Assembly: GCF_016839145.1 (NCBI RefSeq)
Contig: NZ_CP069303.1
Span: 372,001 to 436,000, forward strand
Reading direction: 5' to 3'
Source of the DNA: Shinella sp. PSBB067
Lineage (GTDB): Bacteria > Pseudomonadota > Alphaproteobacteria > Rhizobiales > Rhizobiaceae
Length of the DNA stretch: 64,000 nt
Under the pieces are notes generated by a model that had not been told where the DNA came from, searched no databases, and saw only the letters and a list, made by a program, of their open reading frames with translations. Positions within the stretch are counted from its first letter, which is position 1. Every line of letters begins with the position of its first letter. Below, piece by piece: positions 9,975-20,675 of the stretch. Made by a program: the position numbers and the translations under genes.

Positions 9975-10421
9975 CTACTGCCGCTTGAAGCGGCGCCCGG
10001 CAAGGTCGATCTGGAAGCGCGGAAAGATGAAGACGCCGATGATCGTGCCGGCGTATTTCTCCTCCAGGCCTGTCGATTCGCCGACGCAGAACACCGGCTG
10101 GCGCGGCGCGCCGTCGAGATGGATCGTCGTGGAGAAGCAGAAGGACGAGGAGGAGGCGGCCGCCTGCTCGAAGAGTTCGAGCACCCGCGTGCGGTCGAGC
10201 GGCTCGTAGCATCGGATGAGGTTGAGAAGCCCGCAGGCGCGCTGCGGCAGGCCATGCGCCTGCGCCGCCTTCTCGCCGAGCGTGAAGAGGCCGTTGGAGA
10301 GATCGCCGGTCCAGCGCTCCGTCACGCAATATTGCGTGAGCAGTTCGTTGTCCGTCTCGTCGAAGCCCATCGAGCCCGGCAGAAAGGGCGCCGAGAGATC
10401 TGTCTTGATTATCTTGAACAC
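9975..10421 (-). CDS. conserved hypothetical protein, PAS-like
   Basis: A 148-residue soluble protein of unknown function. It starts at the GTG at 10421, with GGGG seven bases upstream. The sequence has no signal peptide or membrane segment. The first half (LLTQYCVTERWTGDLSNGLF, then LGEKAAQAHGL) has the feel of a PAS-like small sensor domain, and the second half has beta-strand-rich segments. No catalytic motif is visible. It is convergent with the MHYT-GGDEF-EAL gene, 33 bases away. Coding is supported by consistent high third-position GC. A PAS assignment is only an impression. Confidence 0.7.
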   Translation of the reverse strand: MFKIIKTDLSAPFLPGSMGFDETDNELLTQYCVTERWTGDLSNGLFTLGEKAAQAHGLPQRACGLLNLIRCYEPLDRTRVLELFEQAAASSSSFCFSTTIHLDGAPRQPVFCVGESTGLEEKYAGTIIGVFIFPRFQIDLAGRRFKRQ

Positions 10422-10828
10422 CTACGACCCCAGGGCAGTTGCTCGAATTCGGACGGCACGTCCTCCCGCAAGGGGGCACGACATGCGCAAAAGACGCTCC
10501 GGCTGACATTTCTCCCGAAACCGCCGAACCATTTTCTTATGTACTGAACTGCGTCCGGCTTCCACGGCATGCGGATCGGACGTACGCGCGAAAAACCGCG
10601 GTCGACTTTCGTTCGGGTCTTCCGGCGGCTTTCTGGAATTGGGAGTTCGGCGGCACGGCCGACCGTTGCGTCAAAACCAGCACCTGAACCCCGGGTGAAT
10701 CTTTAAAGTTCACTTGGGGCGCCTTTATAGTTGGTTTTTTGATGCCTTCAACGTCTTTTTGATAATTATTGTACAAATGGAAAAATTCTTTTCACGGCAA
10801 CGATACAGATTTGGCCGCCGCGAAAATG
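10422..10828. other. long intergenic region before groEL terminator
   Basis: No convincing coding sequence lies here. It should hold the promoter of the leftward gene ending at 10421. From about 10680 the composition turns AT-rich. An imperfect inverted repeat occupies 10689-10719 (CCCC, GTGAA, nine-base loop, TTCAC, GGGG), and a run of six T follows at about 10735. The hairpin is too far from the T run for a standard terminator. A small RNA is possible but not shown. Confidence 0.4.
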
Positions 10829-10859
10829 CAAAAAGGGCGGCCCGAAGACCGCCCTTTCC
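10829..10859 (-). terminator. intrinsic terminator of groESL
   Basis: Read on the minus strand, AAGGGCGGTC and GGCCGCCCTT pair around a TTCG tetraloop and run directly into a T tract. It lies about 40 bases past the groEL stop. This is a textbook rho-independent terminator. Confidence 0.9.
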
Positions 10860-10899
10860 GAACTGAACCGGTTTGGCTCGGATGCAGGACCCGAAGGTC

Positions 10900-12579
<1,680 letters not shown>

Positions 12580-12591
12580 TTATCGGCGAGA

Positions 12592-12888
12592 TCAGCCGAT
12601 GATGCCCATGATGTCGGCTTCCTTCATGATCAGAAGGTCTTCGCCGTCGAGCTTGACTTCGGTGCCGGACCACTTGCCGAACAGGACGCGGTCGCCGGCC
12701 TTGACGTCGAGTGCGACGACCTTGCCGGATTCGTCACGCGCGCCGGAGCCGACGGCGACGACTTCGCCTTCCTGCGGCTTTTCCTTGGCGGTGTCCGGAA
12801 TGATGATGCCGCCCTTGGTCTTGGCTTCGGATTCGACGCGACGAACGACGACGCGGTCGTGAAGCGGGCGGAAGGTGGTGCTTGCCAT
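12592..12888 (-). CDS. groES: co-chaperonin GroES (10 kDa)
   Basis: The lid of the GroEL chamber. The 98 residues start [14 protein letters not shown] after the initial MAST and carry the mobile loop [32 protein letters not shown] and a C-terminal [12 protein letters not shown] follow, all typical of the family. It is the first gene of the groESL operon, with promoter and CIRCE upstream. Confidence 0.98.
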   Translation of the reverse strand: MASTTFRPLHDRVVVRRVESEAKTKGGIIIPDTAKEKPQEGEVVAVGSGARDESGKVVALDVKAGDRVLFGKWSGTEVKLDGEDLLIMKEADIMGIIG

Positions 12889-12947
12889 TGTCTTATCCCT
12901 CGATCAAATGACATGACGGATCGCGATGCGGACCCGGTGGATTGATG

Positions 12948-12974
12948 TTAGCACTCGCCGTTAAGGAGTGCTAG
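12948..12974 (-). promoter_or_regulatory. CIRCE operator (HrcA binding site)
   Basis: TTAGCACTC (12948-12956), a nine-base spacer, and GAGTGCTAG (12966-12974) form the classic CIRCE inverted repeat with one mismatch in the last base. It sits just downstream of the groESL -10 box, where HrcA would block transcription. Confidence 0.95.
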
Positions 12975-12981
12975 CGGAGCC

Positions 12982-13010
12982 GAGATAGGCGCCCGCGCGT
13001 TTCGAGTCAA
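12982..13010 (-). promoter_or_regulatory. groESL promoter
   Basis: On the minus strand TTGACT (13010-13005) and TATCTC (12987-12982) are separated by exactly 17 bases, with the CIRCE element immediately downstream. This is a sigma-70-type promoter under HrcA control. An RpoH contribution cannot be judged by eye. Confidence 0.8.
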
Positions 13011-13207
13011 GAATGGACCATCGAAATTATTTCGGCCGGCATGGTTACCGCAGCCGGCAGATGGGAGCCATGTCGCACGCCATCAAGGCAGCTTCGTGAA
13101 TTTTCGCCCGTTTCCCTGTGGATGGGGCAAAATTGCGGGAAGAGGCTTGTTTTCTTGGCGTCGCTTTGCAATGTCAGCCGGGCTCGATCTCGACACGGGA
13201 ATCCCTG

Positions 13208-14056
13208 ATGGCTCAACGCATCCAATCCTTCCGCGACATCGCCGCGCAGTACGACGCGGTGCTCTGCGACGTCTGGGGCGTCCTGCACAACGGCGTCGAG
13301 GCCTTTTCCCACGCGTCCGAGGCGCTCGCCGAAGCCCGCGCGGCCGGTCTTTCGGTCGTGCTCGTCACCAATTCCCCGCGTCCCCATCCCGGCGTGAAGG
13401 TGCAGATCCGCGGGCTCGGCGTTCGCGACGACGCCTATGACCGCATCGTCACCTCGGGCGACGTCACCCGTTCCCTGATCGCCGAAGGCCCGGGCAAGGT
13501 CTATTTCATCGGGGCCGAGAAGGACCTGCCGCTGCTGGACGGTCTCGATGTCGAGACGGTCGGGCTTAAGGAGGCCGGCATCGTCGTCTGCGCGGGCCTG
13601 CGCGACGACGAAGTGGAAGCCGTCGAGGACTATCGCGAGGAACTGGCGGCGCTCGCCGCGCGCGGCCTGCCCTTCATCTGCGCCAATCCGGACCTCGTCG
13701 TCGAGCGCGGCCACAAGCTCATCGCCTGCGCCGGCGCGCTTGCCGGGCTTTATGAAGAGCTCGGCGGCACGACCCGCATCGCCGGCAAGCCGCACCGGCC
13801 GATCTACGAGAAGTCGCTGGCCGAGCTGCGCGCGGTGCGCGGCGCCTTCGACATGGCCCGCGTGATCGCCATCGGCGACGGCATGCCGACCGATGTCCGC
13901 GGCGCGCAGGCCTATGGCCTCGACGTGCTCTACATTTCGGGCGGCATCCACGCGGGGCACTATGTGGAAGGCGGACGTACCGACGAGGCAAGGCTCGCCG
14001 CCTTCCTCGCGGCGGAGGATGCCCATCCGAAATGGTGGATGCCCCGGCTGCAGTGA
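13208..14056 (+). CDS. HAD-superfamily IIA hydrolase (TIGR01459 type)
   Basis: A 282-residue HAD-like phosphatase of unknown substrate. The first HAD motif is YDAVLCDVWGVLHNGV, with D-x-W in place of the common D-x-D. The second motif is VLVTNSPRP and the third is IAIGDGMPTDVRGAQAYGLD. The cap-domain pattern FICANPDLVVERG places it in subclass IIA. The ATG at 13208 was chosen because the 30 codons before it (from 13118) have no coding character. ribF follows 19 bases downstream, which suggests one transcript. Confidence 0.9.
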   Translation: MAQRIQSFRDIAAQYDAVLCDVWGVLHNGVEAFSHASEALAEARAAGLSVVLVTNSPRPHPGVKVQIRGLGVRDDAYDRIVTSGDVTRSLIAEGPGKVYFIGAEKDLPLLDGLDVETVGLKEAGIVVCAGLRDDEVEAVEDYREELAALAARGLPFICANPDLVVERGHKLIACAGALAGLYEELGGTTRIAGKPHRPIYEKSLAELRAVRGAFDMARVIAIGDGMPTDVRGAQAYGLDVLYISGGIHAGHYVEGGRTDEARLAAFLAAEDAHPKWWMPRLQ

Positions 14057-14075
14057 CGGGATGGAGACGGTCGGC

Positions 14076-15056
14076 ATGACGGTATTTCACAGGAACGAGA
14101 CCAGGGAGCCGCTGCCGGAGCCTCTGCGCGGCGGCGTCATCGCCATCGGCAACTTCGACGGCGTGCACCGCGGCCACCAGGCCGTGCTGCAGCGGGCGCT
14201 CGACATCGCGGCGGATCGCGCCATCCCGGCGCTGGTGCTGACCTTCGAGCCGCATCCGCGCACCGTCTTCCGCCCGGAGCGCCCCGTCTTCCGCATCACC
14301 CCGGCCCCGCTCAAGGCCCGCATCCTCGAAGGCATGGGCTTTTCCGCCGTCATCGAATATCCCTTCGACCGCAGCTTCTCCGAAATCTCCGCCCACGACT
14401 TCATCGGCTCCGTCCTCATGGACTGGCTGCACGCTTCCGAGGTCGTCACCGGCTTCGACTTCCATTTCGGCAGGGGCCGGGAAGGCGGCCCCGCCTTCCT
14501 GATGGCGGCTGGCCAGGACAACGGCTTCGGCGTCACGCTCGTCGACGCCTTCCGCGACGAGAACGCCTCGGTCATCTCCTCCAGCTTCATCCGCGCGCTG
14601 CTCGGCGAGGGAGAGGTCGCGGAAGCCGCCGGCCAGCTCGGCTACCGCTATACGGTCGAGGCCGAGGTGATCGGCGGCAAGCGGCTCGGCCGCACGCTCG
14701 GCTATCCCACCGCCAACATGCAGCTTCCGCCCGAGGTGGAACTGCGCAACGGCATCTACGCCGTGCGTTTCCGCCGCCCGGACGGCAGCCTCCACGACGG
14801 CGTCGCCAGCTACGGCCGCCGCCCGACCGTCGATGCGAACGGCGCCCCGCTGCTCGAAACCTTCCTGTTCGATTTCTCCGGCGACCTCTACGGCGAGGTC
14901 TGCGCCGTCTCCTTCTTCGGCCACCTGCGCGACGAATTGAAATTCGACGGCCTCGATGCCCTCGTGGTGCAGATGAAGCGCGACGAGGAGGAGGCAAGGG
15001 CCCTGCTTTCCGGCGTCAGGCCGCTCGGGGCCATCGACCGGCGTCTCTGTTTCTGA
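14076..15056 (+). CDS. ribF: bifunctional riboflavin kinase / FAD synthetase
   Basis: Makes FMN from riboflavin and then FAD. The 326 residues have an N-terminal nucleotidyltransferase domain (GVIAIGNFDGVHRGHQAVL) and a second adenylyl site (VISSSFIRALLGEGEV). The C-terminal flavokinase domain carries GKRLGRTLGYPTANM and GVASYGRRPTVD. The start is the ATG at 14076 with GGAG about ten bases upstream; another ATG at 14061 in frame is less well placed. It sits between a HAD hydrolase and ileS, a common rhizobial order. Confidence 0.96.
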   Translation: MTVFHRNETREPLPEPLRGGVIAIGNFDGVHRGHQAVLQRALDIAADRAIPALVLTFEPHPRTVFRPERPVFRITPAPLKARILEGMGFSAVIEYPFDRSFSEISAHDFIGSVLMDWLHASEVVTGFDFHFGRGREGGPAFLMAAGQDNGFGVTLVDAFRDENASVISSSFIRALLGEGEVAEAAGQLGYRYTVEAEVIGGKRLGRTLGYPTANMQLPPEVELRNGIYAVRFRRPDGSLHDGVASYGRRPTVDANGAPLLETFLFDFSGDLYGEVCAVSFFGHLRDELKFDGLDALVVQMKRDEEEARALLSGVRPLGAIDRRLCF

Positions 15057-15063
15057 GGCCGCG

Positions 15064-15417
15064 ATGAGCGGCGCGCATTGCCCCGTCCATCTCTTCCGTT
15101 CGGTGGGCTTTGCGCCTTCCGGCGATACCGTGGTCGGCATCGCGCCGCTGGACAAGGTCGTCGCCGTCTATGGCGGCGGCGGAGCCTTCGATGCGGACGG
15201 GCTTTCGGCCGCCTTCGGCGGAGCGGCCGTTTTCAGGCACGAGGCGACGGGCGAGCTTTTCGCCGGTGTCTGGGGCACGCGCAATGCTTCCCGCTTTCGT
15301 CGCGAGATGCGTGAGCGCATGCCCGTCGTCGTCAGCCGCGAAATGCCGGAGGTGCGGCTGGTCGTGCGCAGCGCGGAAGGCAGGCGCCCCGTACGGCCGC
15401 CGCTTGCCGGGGGTTAG
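15064..15417 (+). CDS. hypothetical protein
   Basis: A 117-residue frame starting seven bases after the ribF stop. Every part has the GC-rich third position seen in true genes here, which supports coding. It has no signal peptide, membrane helix or recognisable motif. Glycine-rich strands (VAVYGGGGAFDADG) and a basic C-terminus are the only features. It may be co-transcribed with ribF. Function unknown. Confidence 0.55.
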   Translation: MSGAHCPVHLFRSVGFAPSGDTVVGIAPLDKVVAVYGGGGAFDADGLSAAFGGAAVFRHEATGELFAGVWGTRNASRFRREMRERMPVVVSREMPEVRLVVRSAEGRRPVRPPLAGG

Positions 15418-15682
15418 CGGGCGTTCGTGCCGGCACGCGGTCGATTGCGGCGCTTGCAGGCTTTTCAAAACGCCGAAAAGGCCGTAAGACCGCGCGCATG
15501 ATGCTCCACCGGCCGACCATCGATCTGCGAATTAGTGGCCCGGCCTTCCGCGCGCTCTGAGCGAGGCCGGAAGGTCCGGGATTTCGGGCGTTGCTGACGA
15601 CGCCCCCGCCGTCATTGCCGGTGCATTGACCGATATTTCCCCGCATGCGCGAAAGACGCGCGACGAGACGATAGCCACACCC

Positions 15683-18574
15683 ATGACCGATACAGCCGAA
15701 AAAGTCGATTATTCGTCCACCCTCTACCTGCCGCAGACGGATTTCCCGATGCGCGCCGGCCTGCCGCAGAAGGAGCCGGAAACGGTCGCCCGCTGGCAGA
15801 AGATGGAGCTTTACAAGAAGCTGCGCGCCTCCGCCGCCGGCCGCGAGAAGTTCGTGCTGCACGACGGCCCGCCCTATGCCAACGGCAACATCCATATCGG
15901 CCACGCGCTGAACAAGATCCTGAAGGACGTCATCAACCGCTCCTTCCAGATGCGCGGCTACGACGCCAACTATGTGCCCGGCTGGGACTGCCACGGCCTT
16001 CCGATCGAATGGAAGATCGAGGAGAAGTACCGCGAGAAGGGCAGGAACAAGGACGAAGTCCCGGTCAACGAATTCCGCCAGGAATGCCGTGACTTCGCCA
16101 GCGGCTGGATCAAGGTCCAGACCGAGGAGTTCAAGCGCCTCGGCATCGAGGGCGATTTCGAGAACCCCTACACGACGATGAACTTCCACGCCGAAGCCCG
16201 CATCGCCGGCGAACTGCTGAAGATCGCGAAAAGCGGCCAGCTCTATCGCGGCTCCAAGCCGGTGATGTGGTCGGTCGTCGAGCGCACGGCGCTGGCCGAG
16301 GCCGAGGTCGAATATGCCGATGTCGAGAGCGACACGATCTGGGTGAAGTTCCCGATCGTCGAAGGCCCGGCCGACCTTCAGGGCAACTTCGTCGTCATCT
16401 GGACCACCACCCCCTGGACGATCCCCGGCAACCGCGCCATCGCCTTCTCCTCGCGTTTCCCTTACGGTCTCTATGAGGTCGAAAGCGCCCAGAACGACTT
16501 CGGCCCGCAGCCGGGCGAAAAGCTGATCTTCGCGACGCGCCTTGCCGACGAGGCCGCCGCCAAGGCGAAGCTTACCTTCCGGTTCGTGCGCGACGTGGCG
16601 CCCGAGGAACTGGCCGCCATCACCTGCACCCATCCGCTCAAGGACCTCGGCTATACTTTCCCCGTTCCCCTGCTCGACGGCGACCACGTCACCGACGATG
16701 CCGGCACGGGCTTCGTGCACACGGCCCCCAGCCACGGCCGCGAGGACTTCGACGCCTGGACGGCGAAGGCCCGCGAGCTGGAAGCGCGCGGCATCTCCTC
16801 GAAGATCCCGTTCCCGGTCGACGACGCCGGCTTCTATACCGCCGACGCCCCCGGCTTCGAGGGCGCGCGCGTCATGGACGACAACGGCAAGAAGGGCGAT
16901 GCCAACGAGCGCGTCATCAAGGCGCTGATTGCGTCCAACATGCTCTTCGCCCGCGGCCGCCTCAAACACTCCTATCCGCATTCCTGGCGCTCCAAGAAAC
17001 CGGTCATCTTCCGCAACACGCCGCAATGGTTCGTCTACATGGACAAGGAACTCGGCGACGGCACCACGCTGCGCTCGCGCTCGCTTTCCGCCATCGACGA
17101 CACCCGCTTCGTGCCCGCCGCCGGCCAGAACCGCCTGCGCGCCATGATCGAGGGCCGCCCGGACTGGGTGCTCTCGCGCCAGCGCGCCTGGGGCGTGCCG
17201 ATCGCCGTCTTCGCCGACGAGAACGGCGAGGTGCTGGTGGACGACGCCGTCAACGCCCGCATCCTCGAAGCCTTCGAGAAGGAGGGCGCGGACGCCTGGT
17301 TCGCCGAAGGCGCCAAGGAACGTTTCCTCGGCAGGGAACATGACGCGGCCCGCTGGACGCAGGTCATGGACATCCTCGACGTCTGGTTCGATTCGGGCTC
17401 GACGCACACCTTCACCCTGGAAGACCGCCCGGACCTGAAATGGCCGGCCGACGTCTATCTCGAAGGCTCGGACCAGCATCGCGGCTGGTTCCATTCCTCG
17501 CTGCTGGAAAGCTGCGCGACGCGCGGCCGCGCGCCCTACAACGCCGTCGTCACACATGGCTTCACCATGGACGAGAAGGGCGAGAAGATGTCGAAGTCCA
17601 AGGGCAACGTCGTCTCGCCGCAGGACGTGATGAAGGAATCGGGCGCCGACATCCTGCGCCTCTGGGTCATGACGACGGACTACTGGGAAGACCAGCGCCT
17701 CGGCAAGACGATCATCCAGACCAATATCGACGCCTACCGCAAGCTGCGCAACACGGTGCGCTGGATGCTGGGCACGCTCGCCCACGACACGGGCGAGGAG
17801 ATCGCCCTTGCCGACATGCCGGAGCTGGAACGGCTGATGCTGCATCGCCTGTCGCAGCTCGACGTTCTGGTGCGCGAAGGCTACGACGCCTTCGACTTCA
17901 AGAAGATCACCCGCGCGCTCATAGACTTCTCCAACGTCGAGCTCTCGGCCTTCTACTTCGATATCCGCAAGGATGCGCTCTACTGCGACGCCCCGTCCTC
18001 GCTGAAGCGCCGCGCCGCGCTCTCGGTCATCCGCAAGCTCTTCGAGTGCCTCGTCACCTGGCTGGCGCCCATGCTGCCCTTCACGATGGAAGAGGCATGG
18101 CTTTCCCGCAAGCCGGATGCCGTCTCGGTGCATCTCGAACAGTTCCCGGCTGTCCCGGCCGAATGGCGTGACGATGCGCTGGAAGCCAAGTGGGAGAAGA
18201 TCCGCGACGTGCGCTCGGTCGTGACGGGCGCGCTGGAGATCGAGCGCCGTGAAAAGCGCATCGGCGCCTCGCTGGAAGCCGCCCCCGTCGTCCATGTCGG
18301 CGACGCGGAGCTGCTGAAGGCGCTGGAAGGCCAGGACTTTGCGGAGATCTGCATCACCTCGGCCATCACGGTCGTTGCCGGCGAAGGCCCGGCCGGTGCC
18401 TTCCGCCTGGCCGAAGTCGCCAAGGTCTCGGTCGAGCCGAAGCTTGCCGAAGGCGTCAAATGCGCGCGCTCCTGGCGCATCACGACCGATGTCGGCTCCG
18501 ACCCGGATTACCCGGATGTCTCGGCGCGCGATGCCGCGGCGCTGCGCGAGATCGGCTTCCGCCGCGCCGCCTGA
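15683..18574 (+). CDS. ileS: isoleucyl-tRNA synthetase
   Basis: Charges tRNA-Ile. The 963-residue protein has the class I signatures: the HIGH box in [11 protein letters not shown] near residue 75 and the KMSKS loop in [13 protein letters not shown] near residue 636. Between them is the editing domain ([14 protein letters not shown] and [12 protein letters not shown]). The C-terminal anticodon-binding helices follow. The ATG at 15683 ([12 protein letters not shown]) matches the usual start of rhizobial IleS; an upstream in-frame start at 15626 is not needed. There is no zinc-binding cysteine cluster at the C-terminus. Confidence 0.97.
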   Translation: MTDTAEKVDYSSTLYLPQTDFPMRAGLPQKEPETVARWQKMELYKKLRASAAGREKFVLHDGPPYANGNIHIGHALNKILKDVINRSFQMRGYDANYVPGWDCHGLPIEWKIEEKYREKGRNKDEVPVNEFRQECRDFASGWIKVQTEEFKRLGIEGDFENPYTTMNFHAEARIAGELLKIAKSGQLYRGSKPVMWSVVERTALAEAEVEYADVESDTIWVKFPIVEGPADLQGNFVVIWTTTPWTIPGNRAIAFSSRFPYGLYEVESAQNDFGPQPGEKLIFATRLADEAAAKAKLTFRFVRDVAPEELAAITCTHPLKDLGYTFPVPLLDGDHVTDDAGTGFVHTAPSHGREDFDAWTAKARELEARGISSKIPFPVDDAGFYTADAPGFEGARVMDDNGKKGDANERVIKALIASNMLFARGRLKHSYPHSWRSKKPVIFRNTPQWFVYMDKELGDGTTLRSRSLSAIDDTRFVPAAGQNRLRAMIEGRPDWVLSRQRAWGVPIAVFADENGEVLVDDAVNARILEAFEKEGADAWFAEGAKERFLGREHDAARWTQVMDILDVWFDSGSTHTFTLEDRPDLKWPADVYLEGSDQHRGWFHSSLLESCATRGRAPYNAVVTHGFTMDEKGEKMSKSKGNVVSPQDVMKESGADILRLWVMTTDYWEDQRLGKTIIQTNIDAYRKLRNTVRWMLGTLAHDTGEEIALADMPELERLMLHRLSQLDVLVREGYDAFDFKKITRALIDFSNVELSAFYFDIRKDALYCDAPSSLKRRAALSVIRKLFECLVTWLAPMLPFTMEEAWLSRKPDAVSVHLEQFPAVPAEWRDDALEAKWEKIRDVRSVVTGALEIERREKRIGASLEAAPVVHVGDAELLKALEGQDFAEICITSAITVVAGEGPAGAFRLAEVAKVSVEPKLAEGVKCARSWRITTDVGSDPDYPDVSARDAAALREIGFRRAA

Positions 18575-18589
18575 CCGCCGTGACTGTTG

Positions 18590-18616
18590 ACGGCCGGTGC
18601 TTTCCGGCCGTCGATT
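18590..18616 (+). terminator. possible terminator after ileS
   Basis: ACGGCCGG and CCGGCCGT pair perfectly around a six-base loop 15 bases after the ileS stop. Only CGATTT follows, so the T tract is weak. Confidence 0.45.
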
Positions 18617-18750
18617 TGCCCGGATGAATTGCGCTTCGGGGCATCATCCGGTAATGCTGCCTGAAAATGGTCGGATTGTTCCGCCATGGCACGGCGGACT
18701 TTTGCCGTGTGACAGGTTTTCGGCGTACCGGCTCTGCTGGAAGGGTATTC

Positions 18751-19365
18751 ATGAGAATGACGCGAAATATTCGGGTGCGTACCGGCCTTCTCGGCCTTCT
18801 CGGCGGCAGCCTTCTCCTGACCGGCTGCATGGGCCCGACCTACGGCACGGACAAGACCGCCGGCGAACAGTTGATGGACGACCTCGGCAACGCCGTCATG
18901 ATCCAGCCGGACAACAAGGACGCCAAGAAGATCCGCTACCAGCCGCGCGGCAGCCTCGTCGTGCCGAAGGACAAGACGGCTCTGTCCAGCCCGCAGCAGT
19001 CGGTGGCCGCCAAGGACAATCCGCAGTGGCTGGAAAATCCCGAGGACATGCGCGAGCGCCTGCGTGACGAGGCGGATGCGAACACCAACAATCCGGGCTA
19101 CCGCTCGCCGCTGGCCAGCCAGCATTCGAATGCCCAGCAGGTTGGCGTCGCGTCGCAGACGCAGGCCTATCGCGAGGCCCGCCGCCTCCAGGACGGCACC
19201 TATTCCGACAAGCGCCGCTACCTGAGCGATCCGCCGGTCGACTACCGCCGCCTTCCCGAGCAGGCGCAGGCCGATCTCGGCGAACCCGAGAAGCAGAAGG
19301 AACGCCGCCGCAAGAAGGAGGCCAAGGCCGCCAAGCAGTCCGGCTCCTCCTGGTGGCCCTTCTGA
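18751..19365 (+). CDS. putative lipoprotein
   Basis: A 204-residue lipoprotein. The start at 18751 gives MRMTRNIRVRTGLLGLL followed by a lipobox LTGC, so the mature N-terminal Cys is near residue 28. The rest is hydrophilic and Lys/Arg-rich. It ends in a basic stretch (KERRRKKEAKAAK) and the terminal SSWWPF. No enzymatic motif is visible. The GNAT gene follows four bases downstream. The function is unknown; an outer or inner membrane anchored periplasmic location is inferred from the lipobox. Confidence 0.82.
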   Translation: MRMTRNIRVRTGLLGLLGGSLLLTGCMGPTYGTDKTAGEQLMDDLGNAVMIQPDNKDAKKIRYQPRGSLVVPKDKTALSSPQQSVAAKDNPQWLENPEDMRERLRDEADANTNNPGYRSPLASQHSNAQQVGVASQTQAYREARRLQDGTYSDKRRYLSDPPVDYRRLPEQAQADLGEPEKQKERRRKKEAKAAKQSGSSWWPF

Positions 19366-19368
19366 CGG

Positions 19369-19854
19369 ATGACCGCCTATCGAATTCGCCCGGCGACCGT
19401 GGCGGATGCCGCGATCATCCTGCGCTTCATCCGCGAACTGGCTGATTACGAAAACGCCCTCGACGAAGTCGCCGCGACGGAAGAGACGGTCGCGGCCTCG
19501 CTGTTCGGCGAAGGCTCGGTAAGCTTCGCGGCGATCTGCGAGACCGAGGCGGGCGAGCCGGCAGGCTCCGCCGTCTGGTTCAAGACCTATTCCACCTGGC
19601 AGGCGAAGAACGGCCTCTATCTCGAAGACCTCTACGTGACGCCCGCCCATCGCGGCGCTGGGGTCGGCAAGATGCTGCTGCGCCACCTCGCGCGCATCGC
19701 CGTCGAGGAGGATTGCGCCCGTTTCGAATGGAGCGTCCTCGACTGGAACGAGCCGGCGATCCGGGTCTACGAGGCGATCGGCGCCGAGCCGCACAAGGAA
19801 TGGGTCCGCTACCGCCTGGCGGGCGACCGGCTGAAGCGTTTCGCCGAGGGCTGA
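19369..19854 (+). CDS. GNAT-family N-acetyltransferase
   Basis: A 161-residue acetyl-CoA-dependent acetyltransferase. The acetyl-CoA loop is in YLEDLYVTPAHRGAGVGKML (R-G-A-G-V-G-K), followed by FEWSVLDWNEPAIRVYEAIGAEP, typical of diamine acetyltransferase-like GNATs. The substrate cannot be told. It is four bases after the lipoprotein gene and convergent with the small membrane protein gene downstream. Confidence 0.92.
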   Translation: MTAYRIRPATVADAAIILRFIRELADYENALDEVAATEETVAASLFGEGSVSFAAICETEAGEPAGSAVWFKTYSTWQAKNGLYLEDLYVTPAHRGAGVGKMLLRHLARIAVEEDCARFEWSVLDWNEPAIRVYEAIGAEPHKEWVRYRLAGDRLKRFAEG

Positions 19855-19859
19855 AAGCC

Positions 19860-20156
19860 CTATCCGCCCCGCCGCGCCAGCAGGGCGAGGTGCAGCGCAT
19901 GCATGCCGATGAAGGCGGCCGAGGCCGGCAGCATCGTCCCGAAGGTTTCGCCGCCGAACGCGAGGGCCAAGAGCAGGATGGCCGCGACGGCGGGAATGAA
20001 GGCGAGTGCCAGGGGCCGCGGCAGGCTCCAGTTCGGCTTTCCGTCCAGTCCCCACTGCATCGTCAGACGCGCCTTGCCCGGCGCGATGCGCCGCGCGCCG
20101 ATGGCCGACATGATGGCCATGACGGCGAGGGCAGCAAAAACGAGAAGCAGCGCCAT
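19860..20156 (-). CDS. small membrane protein, DUF1648/SdpI-like
   Basis: A 98-residue protein with three predicted membrane segments: residues 1-20, about 47-68, and 74-93. The loop TMQWGLDGKPNWSLPRPLAL resembles the DUF1648 pattern of a tryptophan-glycine turn after the first helix. The gene starts in an ATGA overlap with the tadA stop, so it is translationally coupled to tadA. It ends five bases from the convergent GNAT gene. A long open frame on this strand runs on past 23000, but only this segment has coding character. Confidence 0.75.
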   Translation of the reverse strand: MALLLVFAALAVMAIMSAIGARRIAPGKARLTMQWGLDGKPNWSLPRPLALAFIPAVAAILLLALAFGGETFGTMLPASAAFIGMHALHLALLARRGG

Positions 20157-20605
20157 CAGCCCTCGCGCCTTTCCTTGAAGAAATCCTTCAGGATGTCCGC
20201 GGCCTCCACGCCGCCGATGCCGGAATAGACGTCGGGCGCATGGTGGCAGGTCGGCTGGGCGAAGAAGCGCACGCCGTTCTCCACCGCCCCGCCCTTCGGA
20301 TCCTCGGCGCCGTAGTAGAGCCGGCGGATGCGGGCGAAGGAAATGGCGGCGGCGCAGAGCGTGCAGGGCTCCAGCGTCACGTAGAGGTCGGCACCCGCCA
20401 GCCGCTCCCGCCCGAGCGTGCGGGACGCTTCGCGGATCACGGCGACCTCGGCATGGGCGGTCACGTCGTTCTCCGCGCGCGTGCGGTTTCCCGACCGCGC
20501 GACGACCGCGCCGTCCAGCACCAGCACCGCGCCGACCGGCACTTCGCCCCGCGCGCCGGCCGCCCGTGCTTCCTCGAGCGCGATCTCCATGAAGCGATTT
20601 GTCAT
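20156..20605 (-). CDS. tadA: tRNA-specific adenosine deaminase
   Basis: Converts A34 to inosine in tRNA-Arg(ACG), an essential wobble modification. The protein has the zinc deaminase signature: HAEVAVI and, about 30 residues later, PCTLCAAA, giving one His and two Cys ligands with the catalytic Glu in HAE. The ATG at 20605 (MTNRFMEIALEEA) gives 149 residues. A GTG at 20614 would add three and is closer to the AGAGGA site, so the exact start is open. It is divergent from rluB and overlaps the downstream small membrane protein gene. Confidence 0.94.
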   Translation of the reverse strand: MTNRFMEIALEEARAAGARGEVPVGAVLVLDGAVVARSGNRTRAENDVTAHAEVAVIREASRTLGRERLAGADLYVTLEPCTLCAAAISFARIRRLYYGAEDPKGGAVENGVRFFAQPTCHHAPDVYSGIGGVEAADILKDFFKERREG

Positions 20606-20675
20606 GCGCGGCACGAATTCCTCTTAACCCCGGACGCCTGACCTGATAGGACACGGCAAAACGCAGGCAGCACAA

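Noticed and set aside
15332..18295. A 987-codon minus-strand frame
   Set aside because: Antisense to ileS and with no recognisable motif.
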